From Oscillospiraceae bacterium (lineage in GTDB: Bacteria > Bacillota > Clostridia > Oscillospirales > Ruminococcaceae), in assembly GCA_029240015.1 (NCBI GenBank), contig JARBTU010000005.1:1-16998 (forward strand): a stretch of DNA of 16,998 nt, in the 5' to 3' direction. Shown piece by piece: positions 7,306-15,400 of this stretch (positions within the stretch are counted from its first letter, which is position 1; each line of letters starts with the position of its first letter). Position numbers and translations under genes: made by a program. A model generated the notes under the pieces. It made no database searches. It had not been told where the DNA came from and saw nothing but the letters and a program-made list of their open reading frames with translations.

Positions 7306-7323
7306 AGTATAATATGGCATAGT
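7291..7323. promoter_or_regulatory. 33-bp near-perfect palindrome, probable LysR operator
   Basis: Arms ACTATGCTATATTATA (7291-7306) and TATAATATGGCATAGT (7308-7323) around a single G, with only one non-Watson-Crick pair (T-G). It lies between the divergent SGNH and LysR genes and overlaps the LysR -10 box. LysR proteins usually bind such dyads in shared divergent promoters, so this is the best candidate for its site. Confidence 0.6.
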
Positions 7324-7349
7324 ATAAAATAAGTGAGGTAAAAAATGAT

Positions 7350-8216
7350 ATGGATTTGCTGCAGCTTCGGTATTTTGCAACCGTTGCCAAATATCAGAAT
7401 ATAACCAAAGCGGCTATGGAACACTCCATACCCCAGCCGGCGATGTCTCGAACCATGTCAAATCTTGAAAAAGAACTGGGCATACCGCTATTTGAGCGGC
7501 ATAGCAATCGCATTATATTAAATAAAAACGGAATGAATTTTTATGCTTCGATACGTCAGACACTGCAGACGCTTGACGATAGCATCACAAATTTAAAGGC
7601 CAGCAATGGTACACTGATGGGAGAAATCAAGTTATTGATACTGCAAAGCAGGAATGTGGTTATTGATTTAATTTCTGATTTCACAAAAATTTATCCAAAT
7701 ATTAAATTCACAATTTATCATAGCAGCTCTTATCCAAAAGACTTTGAATTTGATTTTTGTTTGGCATCAGAGGAATTCCATTTAAATAATTTAAAAAGAT
7801 TTTTGCTTTTCACGGAAGAGATTATGTTGGCGGTGGACGATACACATCCGCTTGCTCAGAAAAAATATGTAACGATTGATGATATCAGAAACGAAAGATT
7901 TATTTCGATGCCGCGTTCGTCTGAACTTGGAAATGTAATGCAGAAAGCGTGTAAAAAGTACACCTTCACACCGGAAAATGTGATCGTCTGTGATGATCCA
8001 TTTTACGTCCGAAAATATGTATCTTTAGGTATGGGCGTGGCTTTTGCACCATCCACATCATGGAATAACTTGTGGTCCCCAAACATAGCTCTTTTGCATA
8101 TTGACAATGCTAATTTTACCCGTTCGACATACTTATATTCGAGAAGTACAAAATATAAATTTGACGAGTGTCAGGCTTTTAAGAACTATCTTGTCACACA
8201 TTTGAGCGAGTTTTAA
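7350..8216 (+). CDS. LysR-family transcriptional regulator
   Basis: DNA-binding regulator of 288 residues, normal for the family. The N-terminal winged helix-turn-helix is clear: MDLLQLRYFATVAKYQNITKAA then PQPAMSRTMSNLEKELGIPLFER (about 1-55), followed by a linker helix (60-85) and a periplasmic-binding-like effector domain (about 90-288), with MLAVDDTHPL and GMGVAFAPS typical of the class. GTGAGG at 7333-7338 is the ribosome site; a nearer ATG at 7345 is out of frame. It is transcribed away from the SGNH surface-protein gene, whose expression it probably controls together with its own through the palindrome at 7291-7323. The cupin gene starts only 26 bases after its stop, so the two are likely co-transcribed. 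The effector is unknown; a sugar or aromatic acid would be typical. Confidence 0.9.
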   Translation: MDLLQLRYFATVAKYQNITKAAMEHSIPQPAMSRTMSNLEKELGIPLFERHSNRIILNKNGMNFYASIRQTLQTLDDSITNLKASNGTLMGEIKLLILQSRNVVIDLISDFTKIYPNIKFTIYHSSSYPKDFEFDFCLASEEFHLNNLKRFLLFTEEIMLAVDDTHPLAQKKYVTIDDIRNERFISMPRSSELGNVMQKACKKYTFTPENVIVCDDPFYVRKYVSLGMGVAFAPSTSWNNLWSPNIALLHIDNANFTRSTYLYSRSTKYKFDECQAFKNYLVTHLSEF

Positions 8217-8242
8217 GGTGAAGGAAAAAACGATAGGAAAGG

Positions 8243-8728
8243 ATGGATAAAAATATGGAAGAAAAGAAAATTATCATTGCAAACAAGGAAAGCACTCTTG
8301 CCAGACATGAGTGTCATAATGATTTTGAATATTACAAGCACTTGATTGTATCAAAGAAAGCGGAAAATCAATGTACAGTGGCAATCATGGAAATACCACC
8401 TCGCAAGACCGTGTTTCCGTATCACTATCATGCCAGCATAACAGAAGTATTTTATATCATTAGCGGTAAAGGAAGGCTAGAGACCCCCGACGGGGAAAAA
8501 CAAGTAACGGCGGGTGACGTGATTGTCTTTCCTCCAGGGAAAAACGGCGCTCATAAAATATGGAATACTTCCGATACAGAACTGTTAATATACCTTGATT
8601 GCGACACAACATCTGCTGCTGATGCAACGTTTTATCCACACTCGGATAAAGTAGGATTGCTCATTGATGGGAAACCGGATTCATTCTTTGTAGCATCTGA
8701 CGCAGTTGATTATTATAAAGACGAGTAA
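8243..8728 (+). CDS. Single-domain cupin protein
   Basis: Small cytoplasmic beta-barrel protein, 161 residues from ATG 8243; ATG 8255 is an equally good start because AGGAAAGG (8235-8242) abuts the first ATG. The cupin core is complete: motif 1 HYHASITEVFYIISGKG with metal ligands His61, His63 and Glu68, and motif 2 AGDVIVFPPGKNGAHKIWN with His104. Such proteins are metal-dependent enzymes (isomerases, dioxygenases) or sugar and small-molecule binders; the fold alone does not tell which. A C-terminal tail of about 40 residues (YPHSDKVGLLIDGKPDSFF) follows the barrel and resembles cupins that act on sugars. It lies in a LysR, cupin, DUF1697 gene string, so it may handle the compound sensed by the LysR protein (inference). 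Confidence 0.83.
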   Translation: MDKNMEEKKIIIANKESTLARHECHNDFEYYKHLIVSKKAENQCTVAIMEIPPRKTVFPYHYHASITEVFYIISGKGRLETPDGEKQVTAGDVIVFPPGKNGAHKIWNTSDTELLIYLDCDTTSAADATFYPHSDKVGLLIDGKPDSFFVASDAVDYYKDE

Positions 8729-8779
8729 CAAGTATGGTCATTGAATCTGTTTTATTTTCTGATGAAGGAGAATTCACAA

Positions 8780-9319
8780 ATGGAGAAATATATTGCTCTT
8801 TTGCGTGGCATAAATGTGGGTGGAAACAACAAAGTCTCTATGCCTCAGTTAAAAGTACTTTTTGAACAAGCCGGATTTTTAGATGTCATAACTTATATAA
8901 ACAGCGGAAATATTATCTTTGCCAGCGAGAACGCGAACGAAGCAGAGTTAAAAAAGCAGTGCGAGTCGTTGATTCACAATGGGTTTCATTTGAAGATACC
9001 TGTTACAATCGTATCTGCAAAAGATTTGTCGGACGCTCTTAATAATGCGCCGTCATGGTGGAATTCAGACGAGGACTCGAAACACAACGCAATCTTTGTA
9101 ATACCTCCTGTTACGGCGGAGGAGGTGTTTGAGCAGATAGGCGAAATGAAGCCGGAGTATGAAAAGGTGGACTATTATAACAGGGTTATCTTTTGGTCTG
9201 CACCCATTAAAACATTTTCAAGAACAAGATGGTCTAAAATCGTCGGTTCGTCTGTATACGATAGCGTTACCATACGAAATTCGAATACTGTCAATAAACT
9301 GTTGCAGTTGGTAAAGTAA
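8780..9319 (+). CDS. DUF1697 family protein
   Basis: Protein of 179 residues. The frame is open from 8741, but ATG 8780 is chosen because AAGGAG (8765-8770) lies nine bases before it and the family hallmark MEKYIALLRGINVGGNN starts there. Further family signs are MPQLKVLFEQAGF, VITYINSGNIIF (about 37-48) and the C-terminal FSRTRWSKIVGSSVYDSVTIRN. The length is normal for the family. The biochemical role of DUF1697 is not established; members occur as stand-alone housekeeping-type accessory genes in many Firmicutes. It is the last gene before a strong terminator and is separated from the cupin stop by 51 bases, so it may be read through from the LysR promoter or be independent. No active-site assignment can be made. 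Confidence 0.85.
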   Translation: MEKYIALLRGINVGGNNKVSMPQLKVLFEQAGFLDVITYINSGNIIFASENANEAELKKQCESLIHNGFHLKIPVTIVSAKDLSDALNNAPSWWNSDEDSKHNAIFVIPPVTAEEVFEQIGEMKPEYEKVDYYNRVIFWSAPIKTFSRTRWSKIVGSSVYDSVTIRNSNTVNKLLQLVK

Positions 9320-9346
9320 CTTGAAGATCCGATTTCTGAAGGACAT

Positions 9347-9384
9347 AAAAAATCCCCTGTAAACTGAATTTACAGGGGATTTTT
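9347..9384. terminator. Strong bidirectional rho-independent terminator
   Basis: A 16-bp perfect stem: AAAAATCCCCTGTAAA (9348-9363) and TTTACAGGGGATTTTT (9369-9384) with loop CTGAA. The GC-rich core with an A-tract and T-tract outside works in both directions and is shared by the convergent DUF1697 and PadR genes. Confidence 0.9.
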
Positions 9385-9430
9385 GTGCTATTACAGTTCT
9401 TTATATGGAGTTTATAAACCTTGGAGGATA

Positions 9431-9982
9431 TTAAATAAGTTCTCCTTCATCGGATATAGCACAGGGACTGTTTACTTTTTCTTTCATTTTATCAAGAAGG
9501 ATTTGTTCCAGATTCAGTAATCCCAAATGGAACTCACTTAATTCGGGTCTTTGGGGCATAAATATGGATTCATCAGCCGATTTTTGCGCTTCGATGCTTT
9601 CTATTGCCGAAGTGAGATATTGTTCCCGCATATTCAATATTTTTATTCGTGTCTCGGTATCCAAAAGATGAAAATAGTATAGCCGCATCATATATTCATC
9701 TCTGTTTTTGGATAATGAATCGGGAAATGTGCGCAGTGTCTCCACAAAAAGTTTTTTCCCCTTGCTTGTAATCGTGTACACAATCCGATTGGGTTTTCCT
9801 TCGGTGCTTTCGATACTTTTGGTGATTGCACCCATCTTTTCATACCGTTTTAATGCAGAGTACAAACTGTTGTTGTTGATGGTAGTGCACACATCAAACT
9901 TTTCTGTCATCTTTTTCTTAATGGTATAGCCGTGACATGGTTGATCCATCAGGCATCCGAGAATAAATATGTCGTAATACAT
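9431..9982 (-). CDS. PadR-family transcriptional regulator
   Basis: Regulator of 183 residues. The N-terminal winged helix-turn-helix of the PadR type is visible: DIFILGCLMDQPCHGYTIKKKM, then NNNSLYSALKRYEKMGAI and the wing KPNRIVYTITSKGKKLF (about 5-80). The C-terminal part (about 90-165) is helical and charged, as in the dimerisation domain of the longer PadR subgroup. Its ATG follows the stop of the flavin oxidoreductase gene without a gap (TAAATG), and no clear ribosome site precedes it, so its translation is probably coupled to the upstream gene. PadR proteins usually repress the gene beside them and are released by phenolic acids or other toxic small molecules. Here the likely target is its own operon, through dyads at 11943-11989. 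The ligand is unknown. Confidence 0.88.
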   Translation of the reverse strand: MYYDIFILGCLMDQPCHGYTIKKKMTEKFDVCTTINNNSLYSALKRYEKMGAITKSIESTEGKPNRIVYTITSKGKKLFVETLRTFPDSLSKNRDEYMMRLYYFHLLDTETRIKILNMREQYLTSAIESIEAQKSADESIFMPQRPELSEFHLGLLNLEQILLDKMKEKVNSPCAISDEGELI

Positions 9983-11911
9983 TTATAACTTTACAGCCAA
10001 GCGGCAAGCTTCCTCCACTGCATCTACTATTCTGCGAGGCTTTACCGCATCACCGATTAAATGAATCGATTTTACTTTTCCTTTCAAAGCAGTTTCCAGT
10101 GGATTATACGAGGTTGAACCGATTGCTAATATTGCCATGTCATAGCCTGTAAAAGCAACCTCTCCGGTAGGGGATGAACAGACTGCACCGTCTTTTGTGA
10201 ATTTTTCTACCTTAGTGTTGGTGTATATGTCCACACCGCCTTTTTTCAAAGACTTAAAGATGAAATATTGGATACTTGGGTGAAGTTCCATACCTGCTTT
10301 ATCCAGCATCTCCACCACGGTTGCCTGGCAGTTCAGCATCAGCAGATGCTCGGCTGTTTCAACGCCTACCAATCCACCCCCAACAATAAGGACTTTTTTT
10401 CCGGGCATAACTTTACCGTTCAACACATCCACTGCCTGAACGACAGGAATGCCTTCATTTGGGATGGCAGGCGCTACCGGATTAGCACCTGTTGCCAAAA
10501 TAACCTCGTCGGGATTGAGTGCAGTAATTTTGTCTACATCAGCTTCTGTACCCATTTGAATGTCTGCACCATATTTTTCACACATTTTCGTGTAATAGCG
10601 AATGGCTTTGGTCAGCTCATGTTTGTAAGGCGGGACACTTCCCGGGATAACCTGTCCTCCCAGTTTATTGCCTCTTTCGAAAAGGGTAACTTTATGACCT
10701 CTGGCTGCAGATATCCATGCCGCTTCCAACCCGCCAAGTCCGCCGCCCACAATAACAATATTCTTCGGAGAGTCCGCCTTAGTAATTTTCAAAATACGTT
10801 CATGTCCCGAAAATGGGTTAATCATACAGGATACTCCATGGTCGTCTGGATCAACGCCCGGGGCGCCGTTGCATCTTGTGATACATCCCACACAAGGAGA
10901 TATTTCGTCCATTCGGCCTTCTTTTGCCTTGTTTGGGAATTCAGGGTCGGCAATGGAGGCTCTTCCTAATGCAACAAAATCTGCAATGCCGTTGGAAACA
11001 ACTTCTTCGGCCATCAAAGGTTCTGTGATACGCCCTACGGCAATTACCGGAATGTTGACCTCTGCTTTCACTGCGCTGGCTGCTTCCAAGTTGAATCCGT
11101 TAGGAACGTTGGCAGGGGGAACCATGTAAGGCATACTTGCATAAACACCGGTGGACACATGAATTGCATCAGCGCCTGCCTGTTCAAGTATTTTTGTTAT
11201 AATTACGGTTTCTTCTATTTTTCTGCCGTTTTCCACGCGCTCATCTCCGCTGATTCTAAAAATCAACGGGAAGTCTTCACCGCATTTTTCTTTTATATTT
11301 TTGATTAGTTCCACAGCGAATTTTGTTCTTCCCTTTATGTCTCCACCGAATTCATCAGAGCGTTTGTTGCTGTAGCTGGACAAGAACTGGGCAACCAGAT
11401 AGCCATGCGCACCATGGATTTCCACTCCATCAAATCCGGCAGTTTTCGCTCTTAATGCCGCATCTCCAAATTTTCCTACAATATCATATATCTCATCACA
11501 GGTAAGTTCTCTTGGAAGCTCTCGGTTAACGGGACAGGGGATAGGGGAAGGTGCTACCGGCAGTGTTCCTGTGAAATAAGAAACAGTTTGTCGTCCCGAA
11601 TGCTGAATTTGCATAAAAATTTTGGAGCCATCTTCATGGATACGCTGTGCAAGCCTTTTAAAGCCATCAATATACTCATCGGAATGGATCATTAGCTGCC
11701 CGGGAAGAGCTTTTCCGACAGGGTCTACACACACGAATTCTGTAATAATGAGCCCAAATCCGCCTTTGGCTCGTGCTGCATAATATTCAATTAATTCTTC
11801 GCCTACTTTGCCGTCAGCCTCACCATGACTTGAGCCCATAGCGGGCATGATAAGTCTGTTGTTAAGCTCTGCATTTCCGATTTGTCCTTTTTGAAAAATG
11901 CGATTAAACAT
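9983..11911 (-). CDS. NADH:flavin oxidoreductase, enoate/2,4-dienoyl-CoA reductase type
   Basis: Cytoplasmic FMN, FAD and [4Fe-4S] enzyme of 642 residues, the normal length for 2-enoate, 2,4-dienoyl-CoA and BaiCD/BaiH-type reductases. An Old Yellow Enzyme TIM barrel (1-335) starts with FNRIFQKGQIGNAELNNRLIMPAMG and shows HGAHGYLVAQFLSSYSNKR (166-184). Cys340, 343, 347 and 362 form the CxxCxxxC...C cluster site. An FAD Rossmann motif IVIVGGGLGGLEAAW (385-399) and an NAD(P) motif VLIVGGGLVGVETAEHL (507-523) follow, then LIGDAVKPRRIVDAVEE near the end. It reduces C=C bonds next to a carbonyl using NAD(P)H. ATTTAGGAGGTC gives a near-perfect ribosome site. The coupled PadR gene suggests an alpha,beta-unsaturated aromatic acid, such as a plant phenolic, as substrate, but a bile-acid or fatty-acyl substrate cannot be excluded. 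Confidence 0.88.
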   Translation of the reverse strand: MFNRIFQKGQIGNAELNNRLIMPAMGSSHGEADGKVGEELIEYYAARAKGGFGLIITEFVCVDPVGKALPGQLMIHSDEYIDGFKRLAQRIHEDGSKIFMQIQHSGRQTVSYFTGTLPVAPSPIPCPVNRELPRELTCDEIYDIVGKFGDAALRAKTAGFDGVEIHGAHGYLVAQFLSSYSNKRSDEFGGDIKGRTKFAVELIKNIKEKCGEDFPLIFRISGDERVENGRKIEETVIITKILEQAGADAIHVSTGVYASMPYMVPPANVPNGFNLEAASAVKAEVNIPVIAVGRITEPLMAEEVVSNGIADFVALGRASIADPEFPNKAKEGRMDEISPCVGCITRCNGAPGVDPDDHGVSCMINPFSGHERILKITKADSPKNIVIVGGGLGGLEAAWISAARGHKVTLFERGNKLGGQVIPGSVPPYKHELTKAIRYYTKMCEKYGADIQMGTEADVDKITALNPDEVILATGANPVAPAIPNEGIPVVQAVDVLNGKVMPGKKVLIVGGGLVGVETAEHLLMLNCQATVVEMLDKAGMELHPSIQYFIFKSLKKGGVDIYTNTKVEKFTKDGAVCSSPTGEVAFTGYDMAILAIGSTSYNPLETALKGKVKSIHLIGDAVKPRRIVDAVEEACRLAVKL

Positions 11912-11942
11912 AATAGACCTCCTAAATTTATTTTAGCCAGAT

Positions 11943-11961
11943 ATAAGTTAATATAACTTAT
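11943..11961. promoter_or_regulatory. Inverted repeat, candidate PadR operator (proximal)
   Basis: Perfect arms ATAAGTTA (11943-11950) and TAACTTAT (11954-11961) with a three-base spacer. It lies just downstream of the predicted start of the oxidoreductase-padR operon, a position where a bound repressor would block transcription. Confidence 0.5.
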
Positions 11962-11989
11962 GATAGATTAACCTATAATTACTCTATCA
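11961..11989. promoter_or_regulatory. Inverted repeat overlapping the -10 box (distal)
   Basis: Arms TGATAGA (11961-11967) and TCTATCA (11983-11989) with a 15-base spacer; the right arm covers the -10 box. It abuts the proximal dyad. It may be a second operator of the PadR protein or of another repressor. Confidence 0.4.
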
Positions 11990-12009
11990 AATTTAAGTTG
12001 TGATGTCAA
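11981..12009 (-). promoter_or_regulatory. Promoter of the oxidoreductase-padR operon
   Basis: On the minus strand, -35 TTGACA (12004-12009, perfect) and -10 TAGAGT (11981-11986, four of six) are 17 bases apart. The start would lie near 11974, about 60 bases ahead of the ATG at 11911. Confidence 0.6.
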
Positions 12010-12134
12010 TAAATTAACATGCTTGTTCTTGATTTTGGAGCGCAAACATATTTTATAAAAACATCAGACACCTGTAAATAAGCACTTTAATTCACTGATG
12101 TTTGCAATATAAACGAATTTGTACTCACATGTTA

Positions 12135-12159
12135 AAAAAGCTGTTGGGCTGAGCTTTTT
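12135..12159. terminator. Weak terminator-like hairpin without a matching gene
   Basis: Arms AAAAAGCT (12135-12142) and AGCTTTTT (12152-12159) around a nine-base loop. It looks like a weak bidirectional terminator, but no gene ends here. It could end a short non-coding transcript, insulate the two divergent promoters, or be a chance hairpin. Confidence 0.35.
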
Positions 12160-12188
12160 GGCTTAATATCCTGTTATAGTGTTGCTTC

Positions 12189-12211
12189 ATAAATCTTATA
12201 ATAAGCTTTAT
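12189..12211. promoter_or_regulatory. 23-bp palindrome, candidate operator
   Basis: Nested symmetry ATAAA-t-CTTAT-a-ATAAG-c-TTTAT centred on base 12200 with a single mismatched pair. It lies about 115 bases upstream of the rhamnosidase -35 box, a distance suited to an upstream activator or looping site. The binding protein is unknown. Confidence 0.4.
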
Positions 12212-12268
12212 AGGGTATCCTATTTTCGCTGGGTTTATTTTTTCTGCATAATAGACATTTTAACGATC

Positions 12269-12306
12269 AATAATATCACCCCTTATACATAATAATATTA
12301 CCCCTT
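12269..12306 (+). promoter_or_regulatory. Two 16-bp direct repeats 22 bp apart, AraC-type activator site
   Basis: AATAATATCACCCCTT (12269-12284) and AATAATATTACCCCTT (12291-12306) differ at one base. Their starts are 22 bp apart, two helical turns, so both face the same side of the DNA. The second overlaps the rhamnosidase -35 box by two bases. This matches the tandem-site geometry of AraC/XylS-family activators, to which rhamnose regulators such as RhaS belong. The activator gene is not in the window. Confidence 0.6.
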
Positions 12307-12333
12307 GAAGTAGAAAGCAAATTATTATATGTT
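12305..12333 (+). promoter_or_regulatory. Promoter of the rhamnosidase gene
   Basis: -35 TTGAAG (12305-12310) and a weak -10 TATGTT (12328-12333) with 17-base spacing. The poor -10 fits an activator-dependent promoter. TATACT at 12339-12344 is an alternative -10 without a good -35. Confidence 0.45.
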
Positions 12334-12400
12334 AATATTATACTAAAAAATATGGGATAGAATCGGATTATTATATATTTTTTAGAGAGAAGGAGTATTT

Positions 12401-15400
12401 ATGAAAAATAAAATGTTAAAAAGGTGTCTTAGCTTTTTTCTTTCAATGAGCATGCTGGTTCCTTTAGGAGGTTCAATAGGATCAAGCTTGGCATACGCCG
12501 CAGGCAGCCTGAAGGTTTATGGATTAACATGTGAATACAATCAAAACCCTGAAGTCGTTGACAGAGAAACTCCACTTTTGGCTTGGAAGTTATCTTCGAC
12601 TGATAGAGGCGTCGTTCAGGCAAAATACCGCATAACAGCCTCAACTTCGCTTGAAAAGCTTGTGAGCGGGAACTACGATGCATGGGACAGCGGTGAAGTG
12701 CAAAGTGATAAGACAACGGCTATTAAATATTTAGGAAAAAAGGATTCCGGAGCAGATTATTACTGGAAGGTTCATGTGTGGGATAATAAAGGAAACACCG
12801 CTCAGAGTGAACCTGCAAAATTCGGTATGGGTCTTCTGACATCCGAGGACTGGGATTCTGCGTCTTGGATTTCTAATACCAGAAGTGTAAACACACAGGC
12901 TGAATACACCGTTTCGATGAAATTCAATCTAAAATCCAATGCGGACGGACGACCTACAGCGGCTTCTATTATTTTTGGCGCACAGGATGCAAGTAACTAT
13001 TACATGTGGCAAATCACTTCTGCTGATGGCGCAACAATAAAAGATTATTTAATGCTAAAGCCGCATGAAAGAAAAAACGGTAACTGGAAGACTTATCCGG
13101 TAATAAAGATTCCTACGGACATCATTCCGGATGCTAAAAAATATGATAATTGGTACACATTAAAAATTGAATATAATAACGGGAAAACGACTACATACAT
13201 CGACAATCATAAAATTGATGAACGTACTTTGGAAAGCGCATTCGGAAATGGGCGATTAGGGTTCAGAGCCTGCAATCAATCAAGTACGAATGAAGTTGCA
13301 TTGTATGATGACATTACTGTTCAAGAAAACGGGAAAACAATATATGAAGAAAACTTTTCCAACTCAAGCTTGGATTCTTTTGATACAATTTTAGGAACAG
13401 GCGCTGCTTTAGTGCAAAGCGGGTATGTGAAACTTGAAGCTACTTCATCAGAGTTCATTATGCTTCAAAAACAAAATACAAATGCCTTTACGCTTGAATC
13501 AGACTTCAAAATAGAAAACCAGTCTATTGGTTTTGTTTTTTCACACAGCGATAATTCCAATTTCAAGATGTGGCAGATAAATATAGAAAAGATGGAAAGC
13601 TCCCAAAAAATTTGTCTTCGTCCACATGTTTGGATAAATGGCGGAGCATCTGCGGAAGATATTGATATTTCATCATTTATTCCATGGAGTGAAAAAAACA
13701 GCAAGCATCATTTGAAAATTGTCGTAAGAGATAACTATATTGCCACCTATATTGACGGAAAACTGGTTCATAGCGATACAAAGTATGAATCAAAGCCGCT
13801 TGGTAATGTCGGATTCAGAATGACCCGAACGACTGGGGACAATCCGATTTATGAAAAAGCAGAGATAGATAATTATGAAATCTTTGACCAAATGGGAACA
13901 GAGCTCTATTTTAATGACTTCTCGGGAACTCAGAGTCCATTCAGTGACGGAACCATCGTAGACGGAAAGTTGAAACTGGTCGGCAGTGCAGAAGGTATTA
14001 TGTTGAAAATTGATGACAGTAAATATACCTTCCAATATGATTTTCAATTGGCTCAAAGTGCAACAGGGGTAATATTCGGCGGAGTTGATGACCAGAACTT
14101 CTATATGTGGCAGGTTAAAGAAGGCATTGGAGCAAATGCGAATAAAATGTGGTTAAGACCCCATATTTGGAAAGGGGGAAGCCCGACCAATCTTGCAGAC
14201 ATTGATATTACGGCCACCATTCCTTGGGACAAGAGACTTGACCCTCACCATATGAAAATTGAAGTGGATAATGGAACGATTACAACGTTTATTGATGATA
14301 AGCAGGTTGACACACGTTCCGAGCTTCCTTTCAGCCAACTGGGACTGCTGGGGATACGTGCCAGTAAAGGAGAAGATGGGAGAGTTGAGAAAGCTTATTA
14401 TGATAATTTTGTTTTAACAGGTTCCAACTCTAAAAATATTTTTTCAGAGGATTTTTCAAATTCTAGTGCGTTCAAATTTACCGACGGGCAGGTCGTTTCA
14501 GGAAGATTATTTGTAGATAAAGAAGTTTTATTTTGGCAGGAATCCGAAAAAACGTCTTTGCCATATTTAAGAAAAGAGTTTGCCGCTCAAAACAAAACTA
14601 TTACACGGGCAAAAGTATTTTCTTCCGCGCTTGGCGTGTATGAAATGTATATCAATGGCAATAGGGTAGGCGAAGACTATTTGGCACCGGGATGGACCGA
14701 TTATGACAAGCGTGTTGCTTATCAGGGATATGATGTAACAAACTTATTGCAATCAGGAAAAAGCAATATATTTGGTGTAAGATTGGCTCCAGGTTGGTAC
14801 AATGGTAGGATTGGAATCACATCAGGTGCATCGCATTATGGCAATGATGTTGCATTTATAGCCAAAATGCTTATCGAATATTCCGATGGAACATCTGAAG
14901 TGGTTGTTACAGACAGCACATGGAAATACACAACCGATACACCTCTTAAATCAAGCGACATACTTGACGGAGAAGCGTATGATGCTCGTTTACAGATCGG
15001 AGATTCACCAACAGCCTGGTCAACCACGGCAGTAGATGACGAATCATGGTCTAACACGTATATTAAACCAACAACTAGAAATCTTATCGCAAATGTTGAT
15101 CCGCCGGTTCAGGTAACGGATGAATTGGCAGCGAAAAAGATATGGAAATTGGGAAACGGAAATTTTGTTGTAGACTTTGGCCAGAATTTTGCAGGTCTAG
15201 TGAAAATGACGGTCAAGGGTAAAGTCGGAGACAAAGTTACCATAAGGCATGCGGAAGTGTTGGGCACTGACGGAAAGTCTATAGATACCGTCAACCTTCG
15301 TACAGCGAAAGCAACCGATACATATATTATTGGAAGTGTAAATGCTGAAACATTTATGCCGAGCTTCACATTCCATGGTTTTAGGTTTATTGAAATCAGC

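Larger units (their letters stand above)
11912..12400. other. 489-base non-coding divergent region
   Basis: No supported gene lies between the oxidoreductase and the rhamnosidase. The left end holds the oxidoreductase promoter and its two dyads. The middle holds an 8-bp repeat pair GCAAACAT/ATGTTTGC (12042-12049, 12098-12105), a 9-bp pair AAACATCAG/CTGATGTTT (12059-12067, 12095-12103), a hairpin with an A- and T-rich stem (12135-12159) and a 23-bp palindrome (12189-12211). The right end holds two direct repeats and the rhamnosidase promoter. Start codons inside it lead only to reading frames of about 20 codons or fewer without ribosome sites. Confidence 0.6.

Noticed and set aside
10268..10969. 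Long + strand open frame of 233 codons opposite the flavin oxidoreductase gene
   Set aside because: It is antisense to a clear 642-residue enzyme with intact motifs, shows no recognisable domain and has no ribosome site.
12019..12081. A 20-codon frame reading MLVLDFGAQT, similar to the start of GMP synthase (GuaA)
   Set aside because: The match covers only about nine residues and then stops, there is no ribosome site, and it is too short to tell a gene relic from chance.
12059..12103. Inverted repeat AAACATCAG/CTGATGTTT as a terminator or transposon end
   Set aside because: The loop is 27 bases, there is no T-run, and no transposase gene or target duplication is present.
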